From Desulfosudis oleivorans (lineage in GTDB: Bacteria; Desulfobacterota; Desulfobacteria; Desulfobacterales; SURF-7), in the NCBI GenBank assembly GCA_020723305.1, contig DYJC01000004.1, positions 1 to 64,000 of the forward strand: 64,000 nucleotides of DNA. Reading direction: 5' to 3'. Numbering within the stretch: the stretch's first letter is position 1; the number at the start of each line of letters is the position of its first letter. The notes under the pieces were generated by a model. It was given only the letters and a program-made list of their open reading frames with translations, ran no database searches and was not told the origin of the DNA. Shown one piece after another: positions 18,703 to 27,709 of the stretch. The translations under genes were made by a program, and so were the position numbers.

Positions 18703-18870
18703 GGTTAGCCGGTTGGCCCGTTGGCCGGTTGACCCGTTGGCCCGTTGGCCCGCTAACCGACTAACCGGCAAACCGGCTAACCGGCAAACTGGCTAACTGG
18801 CTAACTGGCAAACCGGCTAACCGGCTAACCGGCTAACTGGCAAACCGGCTAACCGGCAAACCTGCCAACC
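18703..18870. repeat. 21 perfect-period 8-bp repeat units, in two opposing orientations
   Basis: The stretch divides exactly into 21 units of 8 bases. Unit 1 is GGTTAGCC and units 2-6 are SGTTGRCC variants (GGTTGGCC, CGTTGGCC, GGTTGACC). Units 7-20 are GGCTAACC, GGCAAACC, GGCTAACT and similar, and unit 21 is TGCCAACC. GGTTAGCC is the reverse complement of GGCTAACC, so the first six units face the other fifteen and could pair as an imperfect hairpin. The array fills the whole gap between two convergent genes and its last base is already the first base of the pilB-like stop codon on the other strand. Confidence 0.9.
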
Positions 18871-21185
18871 TACTTAATACAAACCTTCCGAACTTGCAGC
18901 AAATTGGTGTGTCCCTGAAATATTTTTTCAATTCCGTCCTGTTTCAGGGTTCTCATTCCATCCGCGATTGCCTGGTTACGGAGTTCTTCCATGGGAGCGC
19001 TCATCTGCACCAGCTTTTTCATTTCATCCGTTCCCATCAGAAGTTCATGAAGCCCCATTCTGCCGCGATACCCGGTATTGCTGCAGATATCGCAGCCTTC
19101 CGCTTTATACAAGGTTAAGTCATCGGTATACTTGAATCCGGTCTTTTCAAATTCTTCGGGTCCATACTCCCGTACCAGCTCATCAAATTCCGCCTGGGTT
19201 GGATGATAAGAAACCTTGCAGCTTTTACACAGGGTACGAACCAGACGCTGGGCAAGAATGCATAAAATCGCATCTGCAAAATTAAACGGGTCCATTCCCA
19301 TATCCAGCAGACGTGTAATACTTTCCGGAGCACTGTTGGTGTGCAGTGTGGAAAACACAAGGTGACCGGTTAAAGATGCTTCAATACCAATATGAGTGGT
19401 TTCCTTATCCCGCATTTCACCAACCATGATAACATCCGGGTCCGCACGGAGAAACGCCCTCATGGCCGCGGCAAAATCAAACCCGATCTTGGGCTTTACC
19501 TGTACCTGGCGAAGACCCTTCTGCGTGATTTCAACCGGGTCCTCTGCGGTCCAGATCTTGGTTTCGGTCTTATTGATAAACCCAAGCGCGGAATGCAAGG
19601 TGGTTGTTTTACCGGAACCGGTCGGCCCGCATACAAAAATAATCCCGTATGGTTTGGTGACCACGCTGACAAAATTTTCAAAATTCTGTTTTGAAAATCC
19701 CATCTTTTCCAATGGAATCGGTTCTCCGGCTGCGAGAATACGCATAACAACATCTTCCATCCCTCCCTGTGTCGGAATGGTTGCAACACGAAGTTCGATA
19801 TCAAGCCCCCCGTACTTTTTAAACTTGATCTTTCCATCCTGGGGTTTTCGACGCTCCGCAATGTCCAGATCCGACATGATTTTTAACCTGGACACTACGG
19901 CTGCCTTATACTGGTATGGAATCGTCTGGTACAGTGTGCAGGCGCCGTCGACCCGGATCCGGACCTGAGTATTGTTTTTCCCCGGATAGGGTTCGATATG
20001 AATATCCGATGCCCCCCTTGCATTGGCATCCAGAATGATTTTATTCACAAGTTGAACAACCGCACTGGACTCTTCATCAAGGCCGGATACATCCTCTTCA
20101 ACCGCATGATCCTCATCCCGCAACTGCGATAAAATCTCATCAATGGATGCGAGCTCTTTTTCATCCTGTGTAAACAGGTTGATATACTCAAGGATATCTT
20201 CACGGAAAGCGATATTGAATTTAATTTTACGGCCCGGGAAAAGAGATTTGATCTCACCGCTTTTTTGAAGATCATGGGGGTCATCAATAGCGATAACAAC
20301 ACACTCATCCGGATCCACCCGTAAAGGAACCCAGAAATTATTTTTCATAAAGGGAACCTTTACACCCGCAAGAAGCTCTCCGGGAATAGGTGCATTTTTA
20401 TTAAAAATAATAAACGGCACATCAAAATACCGGCTTAATGATTCACCGATATCACTCTTCTGAACCTTGTAATCCTTCATCATGATGGTTTCAGGGGATT
20501 CTTTTCTTTCCCTGGATTCAACAACAACCTTCTTGAGTTCTTTCTGAGTAAGAATATGATTTTCAAGCAGATAATCATACTTTGTCTTTCGACCGGTCTT
20601 TCCGGTAGCCATCCGTTTCTGATTGTACAGACCAATCCCTAAGGTTTCCGCCAGTTCCAGAACATTTTTCTCATCCGTTGCCGTGAACCCGCTGCCCTTT
20701 TTACGATTGATCAGCTGGATCGCACCCAATAACAATTTCTTGAATATAATCGGCGCAACCAGAACCTGCGTTGTTCTCAGGCCGGTTTTTTCATCCCAGC
20801 TCCGGTCAAAGTTGAGAATCGGATCAATAACGTTTAATTCAGATGAATCATAAACATCTCTGATATTAACGAGTTTCTGTTTATACGCTGAGTATCCGGC
20901 AATACTCTTGGGCGACAAGGGCACCCGGATTTCCTCAATTTCATTACCGGATTTAAACCGAGACACCAGTTCGCGTTTGATCCCATCAACATAGTAAATT
21001 GTCAGCCGTTCTGCTTCAAAAAGAGCGATAATGTCATCCTTTAAATCAATCAGGATTTCATCCAGATTGGCGGCTGCAAAAATCTTTTTATTCAGGTCCT
21101 GGGATTTTACCTGGAATTCCACTTCGGATCGAAGACTCTGAACACTTGGGCTATCTTGTTGAACTGTATCCGTTGCCATTGTCAA
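18870..21185 (-). CDS. GspE/PilB-type secretion ATPase with N-terminal GAF domain
   Basis: A 771-residue type II/IV secretion-family ATPase. Residues 30-190 are a GAF domain (ILIDLKDDIIALFEAERLT, LLGAIQLINRKKG), an unusual sensor addition. Residues 210-340 resemble a GspE N-domain (IGESLSRYFDVPFI). The ATPase core has SDIHIEPY, Walker A GPTGSGKT at 520-527, the Asp box TAEDPVE, Walker B region DPDVIMVGEMRD, and the His box TGHLVFSTLHTN. Two CxxC pairs (CKSC, CDIC) form the zinc site. No pilin or secretin genes are adjacent. A pilus or secretion motor regulated by a small ligand is the best guess. Its 3' end touches the 8-bp repeat array. Confidence 0.88.
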   Translation of the reverse strand: MTMATDTVQQDSPSVQSLRSEVEFQVKSQDLNKKIFAAANLDEILIDLKDDIIALFEAERLTIYYVDGIKRELVSRFKSGNEIEEIRVPLSPKSIAGYSAYKQKLVNIRDVYDSSELNVIDPILNFDRSWDEKTGLRTTQVLVAPIIFKKLLLGAIQLINRKKGSGFTATDEKNVLELAETLGIGLYNQKRMATGKTGRKTKYDYLLENHILTQKELKKVVVESRERKESPETIMMKDYKVQKSDIGESLSRYFDVPFIIFNKNAPIPGELLAGVKVPFMKNNFWVPLRVDPDECVVIAIDDPHDLQKSGEIKSLFPGRKIKFNIAFREDILEYINLFTQDEKELASIDEILSQLRDEDHAVEEDVSGLDEESSAVVQLVNKIILDANARGASDIHIEPYPGKNNTQVRIRVDGACTLYQTIPYQYKAAVVSRLKIMSDLDIAERRKPQDGKIKFKKYGGLDIELRVATIPTQGGMEDVVMRILAAGEPIPLEKMGFSKQNFENFVSVVTKPYGIIFVCGPTGSGKTTTLHSALGFINKTETKIWTAEDPVEITQKGLRQVQVKPKIGFDFAAAMRAFLRADPDVIMVGEMRDKETTHIGIEASLTGHLVFSTLHTNSAPESITRLLDMGMDPFNFADAILCILAQRLVRTLCKSCKVSYHPTQAEFDELVREYGPEEFEKTGFKYTDDLTLYKAEGCDICSNTGYRGRMGLHELLMGTDEMKKLVQMSAPMEELRNQAIADGMRTLKQDGIEKIFQGHTNLLQVRKVCIK

Positions 21186-21239
21186 AACCTCGTTTCATTC
21201 AACTTCTTATTCAAGTGATATCAAAAAAGCTAATGCTCT

Positions 21240-21470
21240 TTACGGTTCCATTTTCGGTTTTTGAAAGAAGGCAATCACTTTCTTGCTTCCCCCGGCCACG
21301 AGCAATGCTCCTATCAAATAAAAACAAAATCGAATAAAAAACAACCCGGATGAAAAATATGGAATCTGCTGCAATTTCGGCATAACCTGCGGAATCCGGA
21401 AAAAAACACCTACTCCCGCTAATATTAACAGGATTCCCCAAATGAGTTGAATATTATTTTTTTCTTTCAT
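21240..21470 (-). CDS. Small two-helix membrane protein, unknown function
   Basis: A 76-residue protein with two hydrophobic helices: 9-26 (LIWGILLILAGVGVFFRI) and about 45-62 (FFIRFCFYLIGALLVAGG), a short basic tail, and no cysteines beyond one in helix two. The initiator context is weak. It lies between the GAF-PilB gene and the ABC-F gene on the same strand, and hydrophobic small proteins of this form recur in Desulfobacterota. An alternative overlapping frame (21211-21441) reads less like a protein. Confidence 0.5.
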   Translation of the reverse strand: MKEKNNIQLIWGILLILAGVGVFFRIPQVMPKLQQIPYFSSGLFFIRFCFYLIGALLVAGGSKKVIAFFQKPKMEP

Positions 21471-21610
21471 GTGCTCTGTTATTGAAATGCCAATTGACTT
21501 TTTATTCTGTTTCCGATCAATGGGTTACTCTTTTCCTGTGTTGTATATCCCCATTCAGGGGCTCCTGTCAAACCCGTTTCGATATTAAATCCTTTTCAAT
21601 CATAAAAAAA

Positions 21611-23479
21611 TCAGATTTCCATCTGATCCAGTCTCTCCAACTCCTGATTAAACAAAGAACTCTCTTCTTCCAATTGTTCGGTGAGTTTCTCAAGTTCATC
21701 AAATAAAATATCGATCTTGGAATGAAACTGATGGATCTGTTTGGATATGGATGCAATTTTCCCCCCGTCTCCCGCCAGAGAAGCCTCCTGCATCAAATAG
21801 GTATGCTGTTCCAAATCTTTCTCGTTTTCTTCAATCTGATTTTCAACCCATTGAATCCGATTTTCAATGGGCTTGGTGTTTCTGGCCCTCTTTTGGATGA
21901 TTTCAGATCTTCTTCGCCGGATCTCTTTTTTGGTCAACCGCTCCGTTGGAATGGTTTCCGTATTTTTCTCCAGGGAAATCTTGTTGTTTTCCAACTCATC
22001 AGCCCAGCCTCTTTTTTCAAGAAATTCCTGATAGGTCCCATCAAAAAGCAATGCACCATCCTGCTGAAAAACAATCAATTTCTCGGCAAGGGCATGAAGA
22101 AACATCTCATTATGTGTAACCATGATGACAGCCCCTTGAAATGCATCAATTGCCGCCAGCAACGCATCGCAAGACTCCATATCCAGATGGTTGGTAGGTT
22201 CATCCAGCAATAACAGATTGACCGGGGTAACCAGAAGCTTGCCAAGCATTACACGACTTTTCTCACCACCGGAGAGAACGCTGATTTTTTTCAGGGCATC
22301 ATCCCCTTGAAACATCATGGCGCCACTGATATTCCGTGCAATCTGCAGATCAACACTAGGATGGGTATACAGGATTTCCTCTGCCACTGTTTTTGAATCA
22401 TCCAGACTGCTGATGTTGGTCTGCTCGAACAACCCCGGCTCTACACCCGGATTGTAGACAACCTCTCCCTTCAGAGGGCTAAGCTTTTTAGAGAGGAGCC
22501 TCAAAAGAGTTGTTTTTCCTTTTCCATTTTTTCCGACGATACAGATCCTGTCCCGTGACTGGATATGAATATTCAGATCATCGAAAAGAGGCTTGTCCAT
22601 ATCATAGCCAAATGCCAGATTACGGCACTGCATGATGGTTTTTCCCTTATACTCCTTACTTTTGAATGAAAAATCAAGTATTTTAATTTTTTCCAGTTTC
22701 TCTTTCTCACCCTGTTTTGACAGTGTTTTGATTCTGGACTGCACCATATTGGCAAGACGGGCCTTGGCCCGGAAACGGCTGATAAACAGCTCCATCTCTT
22801 TTTGCCGTTTCTCATCATTCAACCTGGTTTTTTCATAAATTTCTTCATCCTGGGCAATCTGGGAGTAAAATTTCTCCGTATTGCCCTTCATTTTTCGGAT
22901 CTTCTTTCGATGAATACCGATGGTATGCGTAACAACCTGGTCCATAAATCCCCTGTCATGGGTTACCAGTAAAAGTTCATGGGGCCAATTGCATAGAAAC
23001 TTCCTGATCCAGCGGATGGAGGTAATATCCAGATAGTTTGTCGGCTCATCCAGGAGAAGAAGATCCGGTTCCGAGACCAGTACTTTGGCAAGATTCAACC
23101 GTACCTGATATCCACCGGAAAAAAGATCCGGATGCTTCTGCATATCTGTTTCAGAAAATCCCAATCCTGCCAGTATTTTTTCAGCCTTCCAATTATGATC
23201 TTTTTCCGATTCAACAAGACCGGTCATGCATTCTTCCAAAACCGTTTCCTTCTGAAAATCGATATTCTGACGAACATATCCGATACGGTAATGCTTTGGC
23301 AAGGTGATCTGCCCGTCATCCGGTTTTTCGTCGCCGATCAATATCCGCAACAAGGTTGTCTTTCCATGGCCATTCCTTCCAACCAGACCGATCCGTTCCC
23401 GTGAATTAATCTTAAACCCGATTCTTTCAAACAACAGATTCCCGCCAAAACTCTTTGACAAATTTTCAACACTGATCAT
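21611..23479 (-). CDS. ABC-F family ATPase (Uup/YbiT-like, ribosome-associated)
   Basis: A 622-residue soluble ABC-F protein with two ATP-binding domains and no membrane domain. Domain 1 has GRNGHGKTTLL and LFSGGYQVRLNLAK, LLLLDEPTNYLD; domain 2 has GKNGKGKTTLLR, LSGGEKSRVMLGK and LLLLDEPTNHLD. A lysine/arginine-rich linker lies between them and a C-terminal coiled coil (residues about 540-620) follows. Such proteins act at the ribosomal E site to relieve stalls or confer resistance. The start at 23479 (MISVENLSKSFGG, GAGG upstream) replaces an upstream 23575 start that adds unrelated residues. A second ABC-F, EttA, is at 42.8 kb. Confidence 0.9.
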   Translation of the reverse strand: MISVENLSKSFGGNLLFERIGFKINSRERIGLVGRNGHGKTTLLRILIGDEKPDDGQITLPKHYRIGYVRQNIDFQKETVLEECMTGLVESEKDHNWKAEKILAGLGFSETDMQKHPDLFSGGYQVRLNLAKVLVSEPDLLLLDEPTNYLDITSIRWIRKFLCNWPHELLLVTHDRGFMDQVVTHTIGIHRKKIRKMKGNTEKFYSQIAQDEEIYEKTRLNDEKRQKEMELFISRFRAKARLANMVQSRIKTLSKQGEKEKLEKIKILDFSFKSKEYKGKTIMQCRNLAFGYDMDKPLFDDLNIHIQSRDRICIVGKNGKGKTTLLRLLSKKLSPLKGEVVYNPGVEPGLFEQTNISSLDDSKTVAEEILYTHPSVDLQIARNISGAMMFQGDDALKKISVLSGGEKSRVMLGKLLVTPVNLLLLDEPTNHLDMESCDALLAAIDAFQGAVIMVTHNEMFLHALAEKLIVFQQDGALLFDGTYQEFLEKRGWADELENNKISLEKNTETIPTERLTKKEIRRRRSEIIQKRARNTKPIENRIQWVENQIEENEKDLEQHTYLMQEASLAGDGGKIASISKQIHQFHSKIDILFDELEKLTEQLEEESSLFNQELERLDQMEI

Positions 23480-23568
23480 CCGACGCCTCAACAAACAAAT
23501 TTCAAATTTAAAAAAAACTGATTCCAGTTTTTGAATACAGGAAGGCTGGAAAAGTGCAAGAAAAAAAT

Positions 23569-23604
23569 TTGACAAAACCAGTGCTTAGGCATAGTCTCCT
23601 ATGC
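23569..23604 (+). promoter_or_regulatory. Promoter with palindromic operator over the -10
   Basis: TTGACA (23569-23574), a 17-base spacer and TAGTCT (23592-23597) precede the cNMP-binding gene. GCATAG-TCTC-CTATGC (23589-23604) is a perfect dyad overlying the -10, the right place for a repressor. Confidence 0.45.
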
Positions 23605-23645
23605 TATATTCGTTATCATGAATGCAGGTAAAAGGAATTCTGGAT

Positions 23646-24128
23646 ATGCTTGGAAATAATTTGCCAAATGAAATGATCGATTTTTTCATTAATCTTCCGC
23701 TTTTTGAACAAATCAATGCAGAAGAAGTAAGAGTTGTTGCCAGACATATGGAGTCCATTGAGTTAAATGCAGGAGATATCCTGTTCCGGGAATCCGACAA
23801 AGGAAATTATGTATTTTTTATAAAGGAAGGTCAGCTGGATGTGTTGAAAAAATCGGAAACTTCCGGAAAGAATGTAACGCTCACAACATTGTGCGAAGGC
23901 CAGTCGATTGGAGAGATGTCCATTATTGATGATTTACCGAGATCGGCCACAATTCAGGCACGCAGCCGATCAAAACTGTATATCCTGTCCAAAAGCGCGT
24001 TTGATATGATTCTGAGCAGGCATCCCAAAATCGGTATTAAATTGTTAAAAGGGATCTCCCGTCTTCTAACCAGAAACTTGCGTGAAACCTCGATCCGTCT
24101 GGCAGACTACATCCCTCCACTTTCTTGA
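23646..24128 (+). CDS. Cyclic-nucleotide-binding-domain protein without output domain
   Basis: A 160-residue protein made almost entirely of one cNMP-binding beta-roll (residues about 15-130): FEQINAEEVRVVARHM, GDILFRESDKGNYVFFIKEGQLDV, and the phosphate-binding cassette GEMSIIDDLPRSATIQA, which keeps the glycine-glutamate and arginine used to bind cAMP-like ligands. There is no CRP-type helix-turn-helix; a short helical tail follows. It may act as a ligand-dependent partner of another protein. ATG 23646 was chosen because AAAGGA lies 9 bases upstream; an ATG at 23622 lacks a site. Confidence 0.82.
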   Translation: MLGNNLPNEMIDFFINLPLFEQINAEEVRVVARHMESIELNAGDILFRESDKGNYVFFIKEGQLDVLKKSETSGKNVTLTTLCEGQSIGEMSIIDDLPRSATIQARSRSKLYILSKSAFDMILSRHPKIGIKLLKGISRLLTRNLRETSIRLADYIPPLS

Positions 24129-24207
24129 AAAAAACCAAACCATCCTGTAAATTTTATCCAATGCAGAGAGGCCTGCTTTTCGGAATTCATGATACCCCTC
24201 TCCTTTT

Positions 24208-25560
24208 CTATCCATTTCCAGAGCGTACCAGTTTAATGTGTTCAAAAATCTGATCGATTGTCCGGGAATTCCATTTTCCTTTTCCGGATATGGTCTTATA
24301 CCCTTTTTTGTTCATATATTCCGTGACATCGTCAACACCCATTCCTCTGTTCTCTTTCAACTGGATAATAAGAGCAATGATTTTTGATTTGTAATCACTT
24401 GGAAGTTTTTTGATTTGTTCACCAGGAGAAACAGCGGTCTGCTTCATTTTTTCAGGCATACCCGCTATACCATGATTATCCTCTTTTTCCTGCTTCACCT
24501 TTTCAGATGGCACCTCCAGCAGATCGGACAGGTCATCGAGTTCCAACGCTTTCTCTTGAGGCTGCTGATCTACAAGCTCGGACAGGTCATCCAATTCCGG
24601 AGCGGTTTCCGCTGAAGCGCTTTCCAGCAGATCGGACAGATCATCCAGTTCCAATGCTTTATCTTCAGGCTGTTGATCCACAAGCTCGGACAGGTCATCC
24701 AATTCCGGAGCGGTTTCCGCTGAAGCGCTTTCCAGCAGATCGGACAGATCATCCAGTTCCAATGCTTTATCTTCAGGCTGTTGATCCACAAGCTCGGACA
24801 GGTCATCCAGCCGCAAGGCAGTTTTTTCTTCCGGATCTTTCCTCAATCCATTGAGATCCTTACCATTCGAAATGCCGGAAGATGTGCCTCCTTCCGAAAT
24901 ATCATTCAGAAGAGAATCCAGAACTTTTTCCTGCATCTCCAGTTCGTTCTGTTCCTGAATAAAAACCTCCTGAGTGGCTTCAATCAATTCCGGCAGAACT
25001 TCTCTGTTCAAGGAGTTCACTATCTTCGGCATATTCCACGAATCTCTTTCCGTTCGCGGTGCAGTGATATGTTTCAAGGCGTAAGCAACATTATTCAGCG
25101 CATCTGCCATTAACTTCTGCGCTTCTGCTCGCTTTTCCATAGCAGCTGCTTTCCTTTCTTCTGCAGCAGCTCTCCGCTCCTGGGCATCTGCGATTCTCAT
25201 CTGCTGGCTGCTCAATCCCTCTATCAACCCTTTTAGAGCCCCGGAAACAGAATCTCCGGACATGAACTGTACCCCTCTTTCATGGTTGTTCAAAGAAACC
25301 TCCTGTTTGTAAGAAACTTTTGCTCCTGGATAACGTTCTGCAAGCCCTTTCTCAATATCAGCCTCGTTCATACCGGAATTCGCACTCTCCATGATGAACC
25401 GCAGAATACTGATTGCCTGGCGAGGATACCACTTTTCTTTGTCATTATCCTTGCAAGGAATCCAGGAATCATATTGATCCTGCCAGTATTGGATGGTGGA
25501 CTCACCGATATTCAACTCGTCTGCTATACCGCGAAGCGTATAATAATTTTTTTCAAACAT
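24208..25560 (-). CDS. MerR-like DNA-binding protein with coiled coil and 36-residue tandem repeats
   Basis: A 450-residue protein of four parts. Residues 1-75 are a MerR-type winged helix (YYTLRGIADELNIGESTIQYW). Residues 105-165 are an alanine/arginine-rich coiled coil. Residues about 245-350 hold LDDLSELVDQQP and LDDLSDLLESAS alternating in near-identical 36-residue repeats. Residues 380-450 form a second helix-turn-helix-like domain (GMGVDDVTEYMNKKGYKT, then GKWNSRTIDQIFEHI) resembling the recombinase/resolvase DNA-binding part. The acidic LDDLS repeats are probably protein-binding or oligomerising. GAGGAGG 5 bases before ATG 25560 sets the start. It is transcribed toward the cNMP gene. 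The precise role is unknown. Confidence 0.7.
   Translation of the reverse strand: MFEKNYYTLRGIADELNIGESTIQYWQDQYDSWIPCKDNDKEKWYPRQAISILRFIMESANSGMNEADIEKGLAERYPGAKVSYKQEVSLNNHERGVQFMSGDSVSGALKGLIEGLSSQQMRIADAQERRAAAEERKAAAMEKRAEAQKLMADALNNVAYALKHITAPRTERDSWNMPKIVNSLNREVLPELIEATQEVFIQEQNELEMQEKVLDSLLNDISEGGTSSGISNGKDLNGLRKDPEEKTALRLDDLSELVDQQPEDKALELDDLSDLLESASAETAPELDDLSELVDQQPEDKALELDDLSDLLESASAETAPELDDLSELVDQQPQEKALELDDLSDLLEVPSEKVKQEKEDNHGIAGMPEKMKQTAVSPGEQIKKLPSDYKSKIIALIIQLKENRGMGVDDVTEYMNKKGYKTISGKGKWNSRTIDQIFEHIKLVRSGNG
24518..24816 (-). repeat. 108-bp tandem repeat inside the MerR-like gene, about 2.8 copies
   Basis: Bases 24601-24701 are identical to 24709-24809, a period of 108 bases (36 codons). 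A third, diverged copy precedes at about 24518-24600. Two copies identical over 101 bases suggest recent duplication, and the copy number may vary between strains. Confidence 0.9.
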
Positions 25561-25842
25561 GGTTGCCTCCTCTGACGGGAATTTTGCAAACCCCATGCCG
25601 ATTCTTCGGAAAAAGGTTCAGAGAAAGATATGATGGTGATCCGAATCCAAGAAGTTTCTGTAGAAGCTTGAAATCAAAAGCGCTGACCATTGCTTCCGGA
25701 TTTTGATCATCATGAATCCTTATCTGGATATCAGGAAACAGAGAAAAGGTGTCCTTCCTGAACAGCAACGCAATCATGGATTCAGTCAAAAAATTGACAG
25801 TTTTTCTGATATAAGGCCGGACGAGAATTCTGGATTTCCCAG

Positions 25843-26574
25843 CTAAAAATCTACCAGCACAACTTCACCCGCAGCATGCAGATCCTGATCATCGGATATG
25901 GAAAAAAGATACTGATTTTCGGATTTTTGAAAACCAACATTCACCCAATGCTTTGCAGGATTGAGTTCTTTAAAATATTGAATCTTGACTTCAGAAATCC
26001 GTGTTGATTTACCGATCTCCCTGTTGACTGCTGTTTCCAGAAAATCAACATAAACCGTATTGTTGATATGCCCCATAGCGTCATAGTCCGATATACGCGT
26101 TGAAATGTGATTTTGAAATTCCACTGTCAGATACCTGTTTGCTCTCCATTGATCAAGATTCTCATTCAATGCCACTTCCGGCTCTGAAGTGTAATGGTTT
26201 TCCATCTCTTCCGGGGCTTTGATTATTTTCATGCGAATAGAATCCACAAATACCCATATGCTGGAAGCGGATATCAGCTTCTCTCCATCCACATAAACCT
26301 GGAACTCCCTTTTTGCCTTTACGCCTTTTATGCTTCTGGACCAGGTAACAATCTCGATTGTCTCTTTGTACTCAGGATAACGGAACACCTGCATATCCAT
26401 CTTATTCAGAACCCAGCCCTGCCCGCTCTGAATCAGTGAATCCATTCTGTATCCGGCCTTTTCCGAATGGAATACAGCCGCATTCTGAAGCTGTTGAAAC
26501 AGAACAGGCAATTTCGCTTTATAATCCAAACCTGTTTCAAAATAGTTTATTGTGTGGATAAACTTGATTTTCAA
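25843..26574 (-). CDS. Acyl-ACP thioesterase-like protein (tandem hotdog)
   Basis: A 243-residue protein with two hotdog folds in the manner of FatA/bacterial acyl-ACP thioesterases, which release fatty acids from acyl carrier protein. The first half includes GWVLNKMDMQVFRYPEYKET and SASSIWVFVD; the second has ISDYDAMGHINNTVYVDFLE, with the aspartate, histidine and asparagine of the hotdog active site. The best start is TTG 26574 (MKIKFIHTINYFETG), six bases after AAAGGGGGG; the TTG at 26610 has no ribosome site. It is transcribed alone. Confidence 0.75.
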   Translation of the reverse strand: MKIKFIHTINYFETGLDYKAKLPVLFQQLQNAAVFHSEKAGYRMDSLIQSGQGWVLNKMDMQVFRYPEYKETIEIVTWSRSIKGVKAKREFQVYVDGEKLISASSIWVFVDSIRMKIIKAPEEMENHYTSEPEVALNENLDQWRANRYLTVEFQNHISTRISDYDAMGHINNTVYVDFLETAVNREIGKSTRISEVKIQYFKELNPAKHWVNVGFQKSENQYLFSISDDQDLHAAGEVVLVDF

Positions 26575-26945
26575 ATCGTGCCCCCCTTTATAATGAGGAA
26601 TATTCACCAACAGCTTGGTTTATAATCACGAGTGAAAAAGAATCTCAAGTTCTACCCTGATGTCGTACAGAGAAAAAATAGGAAGGATTATGTGGCACAT
26701 GGAGGATATCTGGAAAGGCATGATGAATGAACCGCTTGATTCAGGGGAAGAGATCCCCTTCTTACGGAAATTACTACGGCTATTCATTCTTCAAAAAATA
26801 GTAACGTTATTGAATAATACTGATTATCTGTTCTCCTTATTCAATCAATTGAATAGATCATGTTATTTATGATTACAGTAAACAATCCATCTTAAAAACC
26901 GAGTAAAAGATTCAAAATCGAATTGTCCCGACCAAACTATCTTCC
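26575..26945. other. Intergenic stretch with no supported gene
   Basis: This 371-base gap is AT-rich. A 70-codon rightward frame (26660-26872) begins without a ribosome site and has no recognisable domain. I see no repeat, clear promoter or RNA here. Confidence 0.5.
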
Positions 26946-27530
26946 TTACGCTACTGAATTGGCGGCATATCTTCTCGTATCCCCATAACCGGGATATTTA
27001 TCATATGCAGAATTCCCTGATGGACAACTTGAATTAAAATCGATAAAATTAAAAACCTCATTGGAAAGATCCATGCCGCCCTTTGCCGGCTCACCAAGGT
27101 TTCCGATGAAAAGACTCTCTTTTTTCAGGATCAGCCAGGGTGTCTCCGGATCATGGGTATCGGTCACCATAATGGAGTTTACATATGGATCATGTCTCGG
27201 GCTGTTGATGATTTCAATCCTGGCACTGCCAAAATCGAAAATATCTCCTTCTATTGTTTTAAAATGACTGAACATATCCACATTATTGCGAAGATAATAG
27301 ATGTCTGCTTCTGTTCGGAACTTAAGCTCCATATTTCCGTTCAGATGGTTTGCTGTTGCACTTGTATCGAAAATATGGGTAATCTCCATATCATGTTGAT
27401 TCGCTGTTTCAATATACTCCATTACCCCTTCCTTACTCGGATCGATAACACATGCCACCTTTGATTCCGTGCAGCCGATAAGATATGAAAGTGATCCCTT
27501 TTGATCCATGAAGATTTTCTTAAAGTACAT
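26946..27530 (-). CDS. Degenerate metallo-beta-lactamase-fold protein (ETHE1/glyoxalase II-like), metal site lost
   Basis: A 194-residue protein that aligns along its length with the persulfide-dioxygenase/rhodanese-associated MBL group: MYFKKIFMDQKGSLSYLIGC, ACVIDPSKE, MEITHIFDT, LFIGNLGEP. The metal-binding THxHADH motif is replaced by TSATANH (only the last histidine kept), and the FVGD aspartate is asparagine (FIGN). It therefore probably has no hydrolase or dioxygenase activity and may bind a ligand or partner instead. AAGGAGA 7 bases before ATG 27530 defines the start. The upstream region has a sigma-54-like element and tandem dyads, so expression may be tightly regulated. Confidence 0.75.
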   Translation of the reverse strand: MYFKKIFMDQKGSLSYLIGCTESKVACVIDPSKEGVMEYIETANQHDMEITHIFDTSATANHLNGNMELKFRTEADIYYLRNNVDMFSHFKTIEGDIFDFGSARIEIINSPRHDPYVNSIMVTDTHDPETPWLILKKESLFIGNLGEPAKGGMDLSNEVFNFIDFNSSCPSGNSAYDKYPGYGDTRRYAANSVA

Positions 27531-27593
27531 TATTTTGTCTCCTTTTTTATTGATTGAAAGGTAAAAAAGCAAACCATCTGTCGTGGGATTATT

Positions 27594-27609
27594 TCAAGAA
27601 TCAAGCCAA
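27594..27609 (-). promoter_or_regulatory. Possible sigma-54 (-24/-12) promoter of the degenerate MBL gene
   Basis: On the minus strand TTGGCTTGATTCTTGA matches TGGC-N7-TTG of the -24/-12 consensus with A for C at the last position. It lies about 65 bases before ATG 27530. An alternative sigma-70 -10 TATAAT is at 27656-27661 with a poor -35. Confidence 0.35.
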
Positions 27610-27709
27610 AAAATTGGCATTTTTTTCATTATTTTTTTATATATGATTTCCACAGATTATAAATCAAACCCGTTTTTTAAAATCATAAACCGGAATTTAT
27701 TGCGGAACA

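Noticed and set aside
18703-18870. CRISPR array
   Set aside because: Units are 8 bases with no spacers; no cas genes are present.
21211-21441. Alternative frame over the small membrane protein
   Set aside because: It lacks the two clean hydrophobic helices of the overlapping frame.
25553-25789. 78-codon leftward frame before the MerR-like gene
   Set aside because: Starts at TTG without a ribosome site and runs into the MerR-like gene's ribosome site and start; it looks non-coding, although the middle has protein-like composition.
26660-26872. 70-codon rightward frame
   Set aside because: No ribosome site, no recognisable domain and no neighbour support; the composition matches AT-rich non-coding DNA.
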